Below, in pieces: positions 1 through 8,055 of a stretch of DNA of 64,000 nt. The DNA is from Desulfobulbaceae bacterium DB1 (GTDB taxonomy: Bacteria; Desulfobacterota; Desulfobulbia; Desulfobulbales; SURF-16), in contig MQUF01000025.1 of the NCBI GenBank assembly GCA_001914235.1, positions 1 through 64,000 of the forward strand, read 5' to 3'. Below the pieces are notes generated by a model, which saw only the letters and a list, made by a program, of their open reading frames with translations, made no database searches and was not told the origin of the DNA. The translations under genes were made by a program, and so were the position numbers. Within the stretch, counting starts at the first letter, position 1; each line of letters begins with the position of its first letter.

Positions 1-115
1 TATTTTTCTCAAAGTTTCATGCTTCGTTGTTCCCGTCCACGGGGATGGGGGTTAGTGGCAAGAGCAAGCAGGAATATTCGGTTAGCACAACCCCGTTTTG
101 CTGGTCAATTTTAGG

Positions 116-298
116 TTAGCACTGAGCGAGCTCGGCCAGTGTCTGTTCCCCCCTGACCGCTTCAATGGCAACTTTTGCCTTGAATGCAGAGGAATGATTT
201 CGTCGTGGTCTCTTTGTCATGTTTTTACTCCTTTCTGTTTTTGGTGAATTTAACAGATTGGAGCAAAATTTTCACTTAACAGCCTGTCCAAATTTTCC
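116..298 (-). pseudogene. IS3-family OrfA remnant
   Basis: Reading the complementary strand from 220 gives a 34-residue peptide starting MTKRPRRNHSSAFKAKVA, the usual start of the helix-turn-helix OrfA subunit of IS3-family transposases. It meets a stop at 116-118, where a complete OrfA would continue for dozens of residues and be followed by OrfB. About 240-298 resembles IS terminal and leader sequence. Positions 1-115 hold a second stretch, with GGTTAGCAC twice, that may be the end of another element but carries no gene. This is a dead fragment beside the flavin reductase gene. Confidence 0.7.
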
Positions 299-425
299 AG
301 ACCGGCTCTTTTTCATACGGCTGTCGGTTGCGACCGCTGTTTTCCGAAATTTAAGTTTTTTCAACGCAATATTATAGTAGTATTGTTGATTAATAGCAAG
401 TCTGAAAAGAATATGGAGGAATAAA

Positions 426-1001
426 ATGAAAAAATCTCTCGGAGCGAGTACACTTGTTTATCCAACTCCGGTTTGGGTGATCGGCAGCTATGATGAAAAC
501 GGCAGGGCAAATATGATGACGGCAGCCTGGGGCGGAGTCTGCTGTTCAAAACCTCCGTGCGTGGCCGTGTCTTTGCGGGAAGCCACTTACACCCACGGAT
601 GCATCATGGCCTGCAAGGCTTTCACCGTTAATATCGGTGGTGAAAATTATGCCGAGCAGATTGATTATTTCGGTATTTGTTCCGGCCGGAACGTCGACAA
701 AATAAGAGCCGTCGAATTGACCGCGACACGAAGCACCCTGGTTGATGCCCCCTTTCTAGGAGAATTTCCTTTGATTCTCGAATGTCGACTCAAGCAGGTG
801 GTGGAAATCGGCCTGCATACCCAGTTCATAGGTGAGATCGTTGATGTCAAGGCAGATGCCGATATCCTCGGGGACAAGGATGTGCCGGAGATTGAGAAAC
901 TGCGACCTCTTCTTTTTTCACCCGGCCTTCGAAGATATCATGGCGTCGGCGCTGCTGTCGGCGAGGCCTTTTCCATGGGCAAGAAATTCCGGCAGCAATA
1001 A
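426..1001 (+). CDS. Flavin reductase family protein (flavoredoxin-like)
   Basis: A 191-residue FMN-binding split-barrel protein of the flavin reductase / flavoredoxin family. The N-terminal half carries the family pattern: a PTPVWVIG strand near residues 13-20 and NMMTAAW at 29-35, followed by the SLREATYTH segment that usually lies near the flavin. Proteins of this type bind FMN and pass electrons between reduced pyridine nucleotides or ferredoxin-like carriers and acceptors in strict anaerobes. The start follows a good GGAGGA ribosome site at 415-420. The stop is directly followed by the ATG of the ferredoxin-nitroreductase gene, so the two are almost certainly co-transcribed and may exchange electrons. 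The physiological substrate is not visible from sequence. Confidence 0.88.
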   Translation: MKKSLGASTLVYPTPVWVIGSYDENGRANMMTAAWGGVCCSKPPCVAVSLREATYTHGCIMACKAFTVNIGGENYAEQIDYFGICSGRNVDKIRAVELTATRSTLVDAPFLGEFPLILECRLKQVVEIGLHTQFIGEIVDVKADADILGDKDVPEIEKLRPLLFSPGLRRYHGVGAAVGEAFSMGKKFRQQ

Positions 1002-1910
1002 ATGACGGCACGAATCGGTGTCGTCATTGACCCGGACAAATGTTCCGGCTGCGGCCAGTGCCTGCGGGTCTGTCCCGACCGTTCCCTTTCCCTGCAAAAC
1101 GGCAAGGCGGTGGCCGCCGGCACCTCGTGTATCGCCTGCGGGCATTGTTGTGCGGTCTGCCCTGAACAGGCCGTTTCCGTAAAGGGAATAGACGGTCTTC
1201 TCGGTTTTGCCACGTTCCCGGAGAATGCGTCCTGGCTGCCCTGGGGAGAAACGAATGTGGCGGAACTTGTCCGTTTGATGCGCTCTCGCCGTTCGTGCCG
1301 AAACTACCTTGCCAGGCCCATGGACCGGAACATTCTTTGTGACCTGGTGAAGATCGGCATCACTGCTCCATCCGGCACCAACAGTCAGGCCTGGACGTTT
1401 ACCGTGCTTGAGACCCGGGGTGAGGTGATGGCGCTGGGCAACCTTGTCGGCCGCTTTTATAAGAAACTCAACCGCAAGGCGGCAAATCCGCTGCTGCGTT
1501 TCCTGTCCCGCATTTTCATGGGAGACGTGCTCGGCAATTATTATCGCAGGTATTATCGGACCATTGCCGATGGCGTGCGGCTTTGGGAAGAAGAGGGGCA
1601 GGACCGTCTTTTTCATGGCGCGGTTTCGGTCATCCTGGTCGGGTCGCGGCACGGGGCAAGCTGCCCGGTCGAAGACGCCCTGCTCGCCACGGAAAACATG
1701 CTGCTTGGCGCCCATGCCATGGGATTGGGAACATGCCTCATCGGTTTCGCCGTTGAGGCCATGAAACGTGACAGGGCCATTCAACAGGCATTGGGGATTC
1801 CGCTGAGCGAGGAAGTTCATGCCGTTATAGCCCTCGGTTATCCGGCGGAAAAATACCGGGAGGTGGCGGGACGTAAAGAGGTTGTCTGCCGTTTTTCGAA
1901 GATAAAATGA
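1002..1910 (+). CDS. Ferredoxin-nitroreductase fusion protein
   Basis: A 302-residue two-domain protein. Residues 1-60 form a 2x[4Fe-4S] ferredoxin module, with cysteines 14/17/20/24 in a CxxCxxCxxxCP pattern and 43/46/49/53 in a second one. From about residue 85 on it is an FMN-dependent nitroreductase-like domain, with the typical RSRRSCRNY opening near 94-102 and the TAPSGTN-like motif that follows. Such fusions are common in anaerobes and presumably reduce an organic acceptor with electrons arriving through the clusters. It begins at the base after the upstream flavin reductase stop, which marks a tight operon. The substrate cannot be told from sequence. Confidence 0.88.
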   Translation: MTARIGVVIDPDKCSGCGQCLRVCPDRSLSLQNGKAVAAGTSCIACGHCCAVCPEQAVSVKGIDGLLGFATFPENASWLPWGETNVAELVRLMRSRRSCRNYLARPMDRNILCDLVKIGITAPSGTNSQAWTFTVLETRGEVMALGNLVGRFYKKLNRKAANPLLRFLSRIFMGDVLGNYYRRYYRTIADGVRLWEEEGQDRLFHGAVSVILVGSRHGASCPVEDALLATENMLLGAHAMGLGTCLIGFAVEAMKRDRAIQQALGIPLSEEVHAVIALGYPAEKYREVAGRKEVVCRFSKIK

Positions 1911-2025
1911 ATTATGTTTTCCCCCTTTTATGACACCTTTCTTGACAGACATCCCTGTTTTAGTATTACACTTTTAACAAGGGGTATGGTTGCATAAATT
2001 TCCGGACGGAGGAGAAGAAACGATA

Positions 2026-3084
2026 ATGGCGGAATATGAAAAAGCAAGACAAACGGTGCTGACCCTGATGCCGGATTCCCATCTGGGAAATCTTATTGTC
2101 GCCCTTCCCGCCGTCATGTCTCTTGAAAGGCATTTCCAGCATGACGACCATTATTTGGTTTTTGATTCCGCCTTCAGGGAAATAGTCGAACCGCTCATTG
2201 AACCCTCCCGGACTTTGTTTTATCCTCGAAAAATGGCAAATGAGGGTTCCATTATTGCCCGCATGTTTGTCTATTTCAAATTTCTGCGGCAGATAAAAAA
2301 ACTTCACCCTGATATCACCATTGATCTTGAGGGGGGGGCCACGTCCTCCATTCTCACCCAGGTTTCCAGGGCGGGCAGGTCATTTTCCCGCAGCAACGCC
2401 GAGCGTCCCGATGTCTATACGGACAGGGTTGTTTTGCCGCAGGGCAAGCATAAGGCCTATCATTACAAGGCGATCGCCGAGGCCACCGGCGCCTCCGGCG
2501 ATGAAAGTTTTTTTTGTTTGCAGGCAACCGATGACAACAGGCTGCTTGTGGAAAAGAAACTTTCTGATGCGGGCATTAATCCGCGGGAGCCCATGATCTG
2601 CATTCATCCCGGCGGGAGCAGAAATCAGAAGTTGTGGCCCCTTGAATGTTTCGTCGAGGTGGCCGACTGGTTTGCCCGACACGGACGCCAGGTGGTTTTA
2701 ATCGGCGGCGAAAGAGAAAAAAAAGCCGCGAGTCGGATCATGGCTTCTCTGGATCGTCCCGTGACGAATTTCGCCGGCACGTCCGGTTTGGGAGAGCTTC
2801 TGGCCCTGTTTGGGAAAAACAGCATTTTTGTCGGCAGCGACAGTGGTTTAATGCATATGGCCGCTGCCGCGGGATCAGCCGTTGCGGCGCTTTTTTCTTA
2901 CGAGGATGAAATTGAATGGGGGCCGCGTTGTGCCAGGGCCGTTGTTTTGCGCGGCCGGGAACGGTGTCCGGATTGCAACAAAAAGGATTGTGCGGACCCG
3001 CGTTGCATCAACACCCTTTCCCCTGATGTCGTCAAACACGCTGTTGCGGCATTTCTTGAGCCATATTCGCAGAATTCTAAATAA
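2026..3084 (+). CDS. Glycosyltransferase family 9 (heptosyltransferase-like)
   Basis: A 352-residue GT-B glycosyltransferase of family 9, the family of the ADP-heptose:LPS heptosyltransferases. The N-terminal HLGNLIVALPAV segment (19-30), IHPGGS at 193-198 and the SDSGLMHMAAAAG nucleotide-sugar loop at 271-283 are diagnostic. The C-terminus has a cysteine cluster (C314, C317, C322, C327) that also occurs in several delta-proteobacterial members. I chose the ATG at 2026 because GGAGGAG lies at 2008-2014, 11 bases upstream; a TTG 36 bases earlier is in frame but lies before this site. It probably adds a core sugar to lipopolysaccharide at the inner membrane. It stands apart from the main polysaccharide locus. 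Confidence 0.85.
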   Translation: MAEYEKARQTVLTLMPDSHLGNLIVALPAVMSLERHFQHDDHYLVFDSAFREIVEPLIEPSRTLFYPRKMANEGSIIARMFVYFKFLRQIKKLHPDITIDLEGGATSSILTQVSRAGRSFSRSNAERPDVYTDRVVLPQGKHKAYHYKAIAEATGASGDESFFCLQATDDNRLLVEKKLSDAGINPREPMICIHPGGSRNQKLWPLECFVEVADWFARHGRQVVLIGGEREKKAASRIMASLDRPVTNFAGTSGLGELLALFGKNSIFVGSDSGLMHMAAAAGSAVAALFSYEDEIEWGPRCARAVVLRGRERCPDCNKKDCADPRCINTLSPDVVKHAVAAFLEPYSQNSK

Positions 3085-3109
3085 TTCCTGTTGTTTCTTG
3101 AGGGAGCAT

Positions 3110-3889
3110 ATGCAAAGCAAAAACATACCGGCTGCCCTCCTTTGCCTGGTTCTGCTCGCCTTCCCTTTTTCCGCGTCGGGCCATTTTCTTGAAATTATTC
3201 CATCAACCGACATCGTCACTGCCGGGTCAACGCAAAAAATAGATGTCAATCTGGCTTTTAGTCATCCGGGAGGGAAGGAACGTGTTCCGGAAATGGCGGC
3301 GCCGGAGCAGATTTTTGTTCTCCATGGAGGCGAAAAAACGGATTTGCAAGATCTGCTCGCCCCAGGGAAGCTTGAACGGAAATCGGCTTACGGATTTGTC
3401 GCGTCCGTGCAAAATCCGGGAGACCATGTTTTTGCCGTTGCCGCGGCTCCTTATTGGGATTCGACGGAGAAAAAGCTTATCGTGCAGTACGCCAAGGTGG
3501 TGGTCAACGGTTTTGAACGGGAAACGGGTTGGGATGAACCGATTCGTTTTCCTGTTGAAATTGATCCGCTCGTGCGTCCCTACGGGCTTTGGACCGGCAA
3601 TTCGTTCCGGGGAGTTGTTAAGCACAACGGCCGTCCTGTTCCCTTTGCGGATATCGAGGTTACATATCGGAGCAGGAACGGCGAGGTAATGATTCCTGCC
3701 GAGCCGTTCAGGACCCAGGTACTGGTCGCCGATATTAACGGCGTTTTCACCTATACCATGCCCAGGGCCGGTTGGTGGGGATTTGCAGCCTTGATCGAGG
3801 GAGAGATGGTGGAGTACGAAGGCAAAAGGGTTGAGGTGGAACTGGGCGGACTCATGTGGGTCAGGTGCGTGGACATGGTAAGCCGATAA
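3110..3889 (+). CDS. DUF4198-type exported protein
   Basis: A 259-residue exported protein with a clear signal peptide: hydrophobic core residues 6-20 and a likely cut after SASG at 21-24. The mature part begins HFLEIIPSTDIV, and the order of strands through the end (a TAGSTQKIDVNLAF segment, a C-terminal GWWGFAAL strand) matches the DUF4198 family, which is associated with nickel/cobalt uptake loci and has a beta-sandwich fold. The ATG at 3110 follows GAGGGAG at 3100-3106 and lies 26 bases after the glycosyltransferase stop; a longer reading that overlaps the previous gene has no signal peptide at its start. No metal transporter is adjacent, so the ligand is unknown. Confidence 0.75.
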   Translation: MQSKNIPAALLCLVLLAFPFSASGHFLEIIPSTDIVTAGSTQKIDVNLAFSHPGGKERVPEMAAPEQIFVLHGGEKTDLQDLLAPGKLERKSAYGFVASVQNPGDHVFAVAAAPYWDSTEKKLIVQYAKVVVNGFERETGWDEPIRFPVEIDPLVRPYGLWTGNSFRGVVKHNGRPVPFADIEVTYRSRNGEVMIPAEPFRTQVLVADINGVFTYTMPRAGWWGFAALIEGEMVEYEGKRVEVELGGLMWVRCVDMVSR

Positions 3890-3933
3890 AGTCCCTTACG
3901 GAAACCCCAACCGTTTTTTGATCAACCGATATT

Positions 3934-4056
3934 GTAACTATCCAGGTAGATAGGCTGAAGGCTGTAGACTGAAGGAAAAGCGCCTAAAATATGTAATACG
4001 ACAGTACCGGCAGCCCTATAGCCTTCAGTCTACAGTCTAAACAGCTGGATAGTTAC
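3934..4056. repeat. 123-bp palindromic element, copy A
   Basis: The element begins GTAACTATCCAGG and ends CTGGATAGTTAC, so it has terminal inverted repeats, and inside them AGGCTGAAGGCTGTAGACTG pairs with its complement near the other end. Only about 45 central bases are unpaired. Near-identical copies lie at 8849-8971 (inverted) and 22228-22350. It has no coding capacity and looks like a non-autonomous (MITE-like) element able to fold into one long hairpin. It fills most of the gap between the DUF4198 gene and the small basic protein gene. Confidence 0.95.
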
Positions 4057-4138
4057 CCGATATTTAAGTTTTTTTTGAAATATTCCGAAATGACAAGTAT
4101 GAACAATAATGAAGAGTCAGAAGTGAGGAGGAACAAAA

Positions 4139-4333
4139 ATGGATATTATTATCGGCAAGACACCCTACGTCAAAAAGGATCCGGAAAAAAAACCTGCCTA
4201 TGACACTACGGACAAGAAGAAGGAACGGCGGCGTAACCGTCGTGATCGCCGTAAAAGCGTGCGCGGAGATGTCATTGTTTCCATTTCCGTACCCAATGAC
4301 CGGCGGATGCATCCTGAGCGGCGCAGGGGATAA
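4139..4333 (+). CDS. Small highly basic protein
   Basis: A 64-residue protein very rich in arginine and lysine, with clusters such as KKERRRNRRDRRKS in the middle and RMHPERRRG at the end. It has a strong ribosome site (GAGGAGG, 4126-4132) seven bases before its ATG, which is the main reason to call it. No catalytic domain is visible. The composition suggests nucleic-acid binding or an unstructured tail, but I do not recognise the family. It stands alone, downstream of a palindromic element and convergent with the PilZ gene. Confidence 0.6.
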   Translation: MDIIIGKTPYVKKDPEKKPAYDTTDKKKERRRNRRDRRKSVRGDVIVSISVPNDRRMHPERRRG

Positions 4334-4384
4334 GGCACGAAGATGATGTCGCGAGTTAACCGGAATTCCCCATGGGCCAGTTTG

Positions 4385-4744
4385 TCAATGCACTAAATTG
4401 TCATCGGGGAGAATTGCGATCCGGTTCACCAGCAGCAGGATATTTTTTTTCATTTTCGGCGAAACGTTGATGAATTTGACCCCCATCCCACGGTCGATTT
4501 CCGGTCCGTCCAGGTTTACCCAGGCGACTTCAGCATTCACCTTGATATCTTTTGCCAGGCCGATGGCAAAATCAACCAAGACTTTTTCTCCTTTGGAAAC
4601 CGGGGTGGATGTGTTGATGAACATGCCGTCCGCCGAGATGTCACGGGTAAAGGAGATGAGGTAGTCGCCTTCATGCAGAACGGTTACGTCAAACTGAACA
4701 GGAATTCGGTTGCTTTTTCTTTTTTCCTTTTTTTTGTTTTCCAT
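4385..4744 (-). CDS. PilZ domain protein
   Basis: A 119-residue single-domain PilZ protein, the family that binds cyclic di-GMP. The two ligand motifs are present: RKSNR at residues 9-13 (RxxxR) and DISADG at 35-40 (the D/NxSxxG box), followed by strands ending in GMGVKFINVS. Such stand-alone PilZ proteins typically couple c-di-GMP levels to motility or exopolysaccharide output. It is transcribed on the minus strand and separated by about 80 bases from the stop of the TauE gene on the same strand. An inverted repeat (AACGGGATAT near 4763, ATATCCCGTT near 4819) lies in that gap. Confidence 0.9.
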   Translation of the reverse strand: MENKKKEKRKSNRIPVQFDVTVLHEGDYLISFTRDISADGMFINTSTPVSKGEKVLVDFAIGLAKDIKVNAEVAWVNLDGPEIDRGMGVKFINVSPKMKKNILLLVNRIAILPDDNLVH

Positions 4745-4826
4745 AACAGGACCAAAAAAATTAACGGGATATCGATAATATAAATGTTTCTACCACATCA
4801 GTGACTGGAAAACAAAAAATATCCCG

Positions 4827-5183
4827 TTAGTTTTTAAAAAAAACATAGGCCGCCAGTCCGAGCAGAATAACGGCAAAAATTTTCTTGAAATTGGCGGTGG
4901 AGACGTGTTCCACCAGCCGGGCGCCGATCTGGGCGCCGGCGATGCCGCCGATACCGAGCAGGATGCCGGCCCGGTAATCGACATGAGTCAGTTTGTTATG
5001 GGCAATGACGGCGGATATGGCAATAACCAGAATCGCCATGAATGAGGTGCCCACCGCTTTTTGCGCCGTATAGCCGAGAAAAAGCAGCAGGGGGATGATG
5101 AGAAATCCGCCGCCGAGTCCGGTGAAGGCTGCACCGATGCCGACGATAAAGCCGCTGCAGATAAGAAGAAGTGATTGGGTCAT
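4827..5183 (-). CDS. Half-size TauE/SafE family permease
   Basis: A 118-residue integral membrane protein with about four hydrophobic segments. The GAAFTGLGGGFLIIPLLL stretch near residues 17-34 is the conserved repeat motif of the TauE/SafE (sulfite/anion exporter) family. Canonical members have two such halves and about 250 residues; this one has a single half and would have to work as a dimer. The ATG overlaps the last four bases of the yifB gene (ATGA), so the two are translationally coupled and in one operon. Substrate unknown; transport of sulfur oxyanions is a family-level guess. Confidence 0.82.
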   Translation of the reverse strand: MTQSLLLICSGFIVGIGAAFTGLGGGFLIIPLLLFLGYTAQKAVGTSFMAILVIAISAVIAHNKLTHVDYRAGILLGIGGIAGAQIGARLVEHVSTANFKKIFAVILLGLAAYVFFKN

Positions 5184-6715
5184 GGTAAACGGTTCCTTTC
5201 CAGGCGACGATATTGGATGGCCTCGGCGATATGGCCGGAGCCGATTTCTTTTTCTCCGGCGAGATCGGCGATGGTGCGGGCGATTTTCAGGATGCGGTGA
5301 TAGGCCCTGGCGGACAGGCCAAGTTGCGCCATGCCGCTTTCAAGCAGGCTGAGGGATTTTTCGTTCAGGAGGCAGAATTTTTTCAGATCGCGGCTGGTCA
5401 TCTGGCTGTTGCTGAAAATTCCTTTCCTGCCCTTAAAGCGTTGTTGCTGTATTTTCCTGGCTTTTACCACCCTTTTCTTGATTTCCCCGGAGCTTTCACC
5501 CTCAACGGCTGATGCAACTTCCTGGAAGGGAACAGCCGGCACCTCAAGATGGATATCGATTCTGTCAAGTAATGGACCGGAGAGCTTTTCCGCGTAGCGT
5601 TTTATCTGCAGCGGAGTGCAGGTGCAGACGTGCCGGTTGTCGCCGAGATAACCGCAGGGACAGGGGTTTAATGCCGCCACCAGCACGAACCTGGCAGGAA
5701 AGGTGAGAGTCGACGTTGCTCTGGCAATGGTCACCTTGCCGTCTTCCAGCGGTTGCCTGAGCACCTCCAGGACGTTTTTTTTGAATTCCGGCAGTTCATC
5801 AAGAAAAAGAACGCCGTTATGGGCCAGGGAGACTTCTCCCGGACGGGGAATGTTGCCCCCGCCGATAAGCCCGGCGTCGGAAATGGTGTGATGCGGGGAG
5901 CGAAACGGCCTCTGCGGCATCAGACTGCATCTGTCGGGCAGCAGGCCGCAGACGCTGTATATCTTGGTTGTCTCCAGAGCTTCTTCAAAACTGAGATCCG
6001 GCAATATGGTCGGTAACCGTTTTGACAGCATGGTCTTGCCGGATCCCGGCGGGCCGCTCAAAAGCACATTGTGGTCACCGGCGGCCGCAACTTCCAGGGC
6101 CCGTTTGACATGCTCCTGGCCTTTGACTTCACTGAAATCAAGCTGGTAATCCTGCTGTTTGGTCAACAAGGATTCCATGTCAACCACGGCGGGGGGAATT
6201 GATTTTTTGCCGGCAAGAAAATCAACCGCCTGGTGCAGAAAACTGATGCCGATGACGTCTATTCCCGTCACCACCGCCGCTTCCGGCGCGTTGTCAACCG
6301 GAACCATGATTCCCTGGAGCCCAGCTTTGCGAGCGGCGAGAACCATGGGGAGGATGCCCGGCACAGGCCGAATGATGCCGTCCAGGGCAAGTTCGCCGAC
6401 CACGGCGTACAAAGGGAGTTTGTCCGAGGGGAGTATCTCCTCGGCCGCAAGAATGCCGACGGCAATGGGAAGGTCGAACCCGGTTCCCCCCTTCTTGATG
6501 TCCGCCGGAGCAAGATTCACGGTTATCTTTTTGTTTGGAAAATCGTAGCCGCTGTTTTTGATTGCGGCCCTTACCCGATCCTTGCTTTCGCGGACGGCAC
6601 CTTCGGCAAGGCCGACAGTGGAAAAGGCGGGCAGACCGAAAACGATATCCACTTCGACTTCAACCGGCAGTGCATCGACACCGAAAACAGTGCTGGTCTG
6701 CACCTTGGCGAGCAT
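5180..6715 (-). CDS. yifB: YifB/ComM family Mg-chelatase-like AAA+ ATPase
   Basis: A 511-residue protein of the YifB/ComM family. Residues 1-170 are the ChlI/Lon-protease-like N-terminal domain (AFSTVGLAEGAVRESKDRV near 30-48), Walker A is GPPGSGKT at 221-228, the Walker B/sensor region has LFLDELPEF, and a cysteine-rich loop NPCPCGYLGD lies in the middle of the AAA+ core. The C-terminal segment with LSARAYHRILKIARTIADL is the Mg_chelatase_C helical domain. Homologues act as branch-migration helicases during natural transformation. It is the middle gene of a three-gene minus-strand operon: selenoprotein (8-base gap), yifB, TauE-like (4-base overlap). Confidence 0.95.
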   Translation of the reverse strand: MLAKVQTSTVFGVDALPVEVEVDIVFGLPAFSTVGLAEGAVRESKDRVRAAIKNSGYDFPNKKITVNLAPADIKKGGTGFDLPIAVGILAAEEILPSDKLPLYAVVGELALDGIIRPVPGILPMVLAARKAGLQGIMVPVDNAPEAAVVTGIDVIGISFLHQAVDFLAGKKSIPPAVVDMESLLTKQQDYQLDFSEVKGQEHVKRALEVAAAGDHNVLLSGPPGSGKTMLSKRLPTILPDLSFEEALETTKIYSVCGLLPDRCSLMPQRPFRSPHHTISDAGLIGGGNIPRPGEVSLAHNGVLFLDELPEFKKNVLEVLRQPLEDGKVTIARATSTLTFPARFVLVAALNPCPCGYLGDNRHVCTCTPLQIKRYAEKLSGPLLDRIDIHLEVPAVPFQEVASAVEGESSGEIKKRVVKARKIQQQRFKGRKGIFSNSQMTSRDLKKFCLLNEKSLSLLESGMAQLGLSARAYHRILKIARTIADLAGEKEIGSGHIAEAIQYRRLERNRLP

Positions 6716-6723
6716 CTTCGTGT

Positions 6724-7068
6724 TCAGCCCTTTCCTGTCAACGCGTCATACATGGCGATGCTGAACCCGAGATAAAATGTTTTGCCGATCTGCAGAGTCG
6801 GGGCCCGCAGAGTGCCGCTGCGGCCAAGGGCTCCTTTCAGTATCTCTTCTTTGTTGTCCGAGCTGGGTGAAAATTGTTTTGTCTTGCGACCGCCGGCAAT
6901 AAAAATCGTCTCTCCACCGGCAAGCAGCTTCCAGGCAGCATCCTCCTCAATCGGATTTTTTCTGGCATCAACTTCGGTTATGATTTCCGCCTTGATCTTC
7001 CCAAGAGCCTCTTGGGCTTTCGCACAGGACGCTCAGCCTTTTCTGAAATAGGCCCAATGTATTTTCAT
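6724..7068 (-). CDS. ArsC/Spx-like selenoprotein (in-frame TGA as Sec12)
   Basis: Reading the minus strand from the ATG at 7068 gives one frame of 114 codons ending in TGA at 6724-6726, interrupted only by TGA at 7033-7035 (codon 12). The context is KG-U-AS-C: selenocysteine would sit where the CxxC cysteine of ArsC/Spx-like thioredoxin-fold proteins lies, with C15 as the partner. Downstream features, GRSGTLRAPTLQIG near residues 82-95 and an AAWKLLAG helix, are family-like. A hairpin of the right size and distance follows the TGA. A ribosome site (AGGAG) lies before the ATG, and yifB starts 8 bases after the stop. Coding character continues undisturbed across the TGA, which argues against a pseudogene. 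Standard gene calling would miss or truncate it. Confidence 0.85.
7000..7035 (-). promoter_or_regulatory. Putative bacterial SECIS hairpin
   Basis: Directly after the in-frame TGA (7033-7035, minus strand) the mRNA can fold a stem in which CCCAAGA pairs with TCTTGGG around a GGC loop (7000-7016). The loop starts 23 nucleotides after the TGA and its first base is G, which agrees with the recalled bacterial SECIS rule of a small G-starting apical loop about 16-37 nucleotides after UGA. The stem is perfect over at least seven base pairs. This element would recruit SelB. Confidence 0.75.
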
Positions 7069-7476
7069 AATTTTTCTCCTGTTTTTCGCTGATAGCAATC
7101 CGCCACGAGATCACCGGGCGCAAGGGAAAAGCAACTTCGCCTTCTTCCGGGCCTCATGATTCATGCATTTATTTTTTTACCACAATACAATAAAAAAGAT
7201 AAGGGATGAATGATGAGCACGGGAAAAAATGAAATACATTCAGTGATTCACAAAACAGACGAAGCCTTCCTTTCCCGGACGACGCCACGATGTGCCGTTA
7301 ATTTCATGAAATGCTGAGCGCCTCACCCCGGCCCTTCTTCCAAAGGGAAAGGAAATCCGCTTTCATGCTCAGCTTGGCATCTGATGATCATCTTGAGTCA
7401 TTTTGCAAGAGGCTCCGCTGTTTTCTCAATTGATCAAATGATTTGATGCCGGAGAAAAAATCAGATACGTTGAGAT
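7069..7476. other. Gene-poor gap with one repeat end
   Basis: This 408-base gap separates the divergent selenoprotein operon and the gene at 7477, so it must hold both promoters; I could not pick a convincing -35/-10 pair. At 7398-7415 lies TCATTTTGCAAGAGGCTC, which resembles one end of the inverted-repeat element at 56173-56326. Around 7321-7375 is a C-rich remnant related to the repeat at 58202. Confidence 0.5.
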
Positions 7477-8028
7477 ATGGCATTGATAAAATTCGGCTGG
7501 ATTCTCCTGCGAGAGGGGCTGATCCAGAGAAACCAGATGGAGAATATTCTCAATCTCAAGGAGCGTCACCAGGACAGGCTCTTCGGGGAACTGGCATCCC
7601 ATTATTTCGACGTTCCTGAAGATGAGATCGAGGACGTGTTCGCCAATCATGTACTTCTGCCTTTTTTCAAAAACTGGTTCCTTGACCAGATTCGAAAAAA
7701 GGTCAAGATCAAGGATGCGGATATGGATGAGTTCATTACCCATGTGGAGGTGACTCTGTCCGGCTTTACCCGGAAGATTATTCGGTCCACCGCTTTTGCT
7801 CAAAAAGACAAGCACTTGCATTGTGCCTCGAAGGACGTCGATCTGCGGATCAGCGGCACTCTTGCCGAGATCGTCATTCATACCTCCATAAATGAAACGC
7901 TTGTTTTTCGTGATGTTCAATTTGAGTTTAAAAGAGCGCACGAAGAAATAGCTTTGCTGAACCCCCACATTTTCACCGAAGCAAAAACCCGACTTACCCA
8001 GTTGTACAAAAAATATTCTCTTTCTTAA
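7477..8028 (+). CDS. Unknown protein with GspE-N-like N-terminus
   Basis: A 183-residue soluble protein that I cannot assign. The first 30 residues (FGWILLREGLIQRNQMENIL) resemble the start of the N-terminal domain found in type II secretion / type IV pilus ATPases (GspE/PilB), where a similar LL.EGLI pattern occurs, but no ATPase domain follows. The rest is mixed alpha/beta with many charged residues and no cysteine pairs. The ribosome site is weak. The following small gene starts 27 bases after its stop in the same direction, so they probably form a short operon with the CULT-domain gene. Confidence 0.6.
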   Translation: MALIKFGWILLREGLIQRNQMENILNLKERHQDRLFGELASHYFDVPEDEIEDVFANHVLLPFFKNWFLDQIRKKVKIKDADMDEFITHVEVTLSGFTRKIIRSTAFAQKDKHLHCASKDVDLRISGTLAEIVIHTSINETLVFRDVQFEFKRAHEEIALLNPHIFTEAKTRLTQLYKKYSLS

Positions 8029-8055
8029 GCATGATAGTGAACCCAAGGTGGCGCC

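Noticed and set aside
918-1952. Long open frame on the minus strand opposite the ferredoxin-nitroreductase gene
   Set aside because: It is antisense to a gene with clear motifs, has an arginine/proline-rich composition without domains and no ribosome site; a codon-bias shadow. The same holds for 10355-11329, 25699-26931, 28969-29895 and 43846-44943 on the minus strand.
2882-3109. Upstream extension of the DUF4198 gene into the glycosyltransferase
   Set aside because: It overlaps a strong gene, and the signal peptide begins exactly at ATG 3110 after a good ribosome site.
7033-7035. Nonsense mutation in the ArsC-like gene
   Set aside because: The position is the redox cysteine site, a SECIS-like hairpin follows at the right distance and the rest of the gene is undamaged; selenocysteine explains it better.
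7213-7317. 34-codon frame (MSTGKNEIHSVIHKTDEA...) in the gap before 7477
   Set aside because: Only a loose ribosome site and no recognisable pattern; it fits chance expectation in a 400-base gap.
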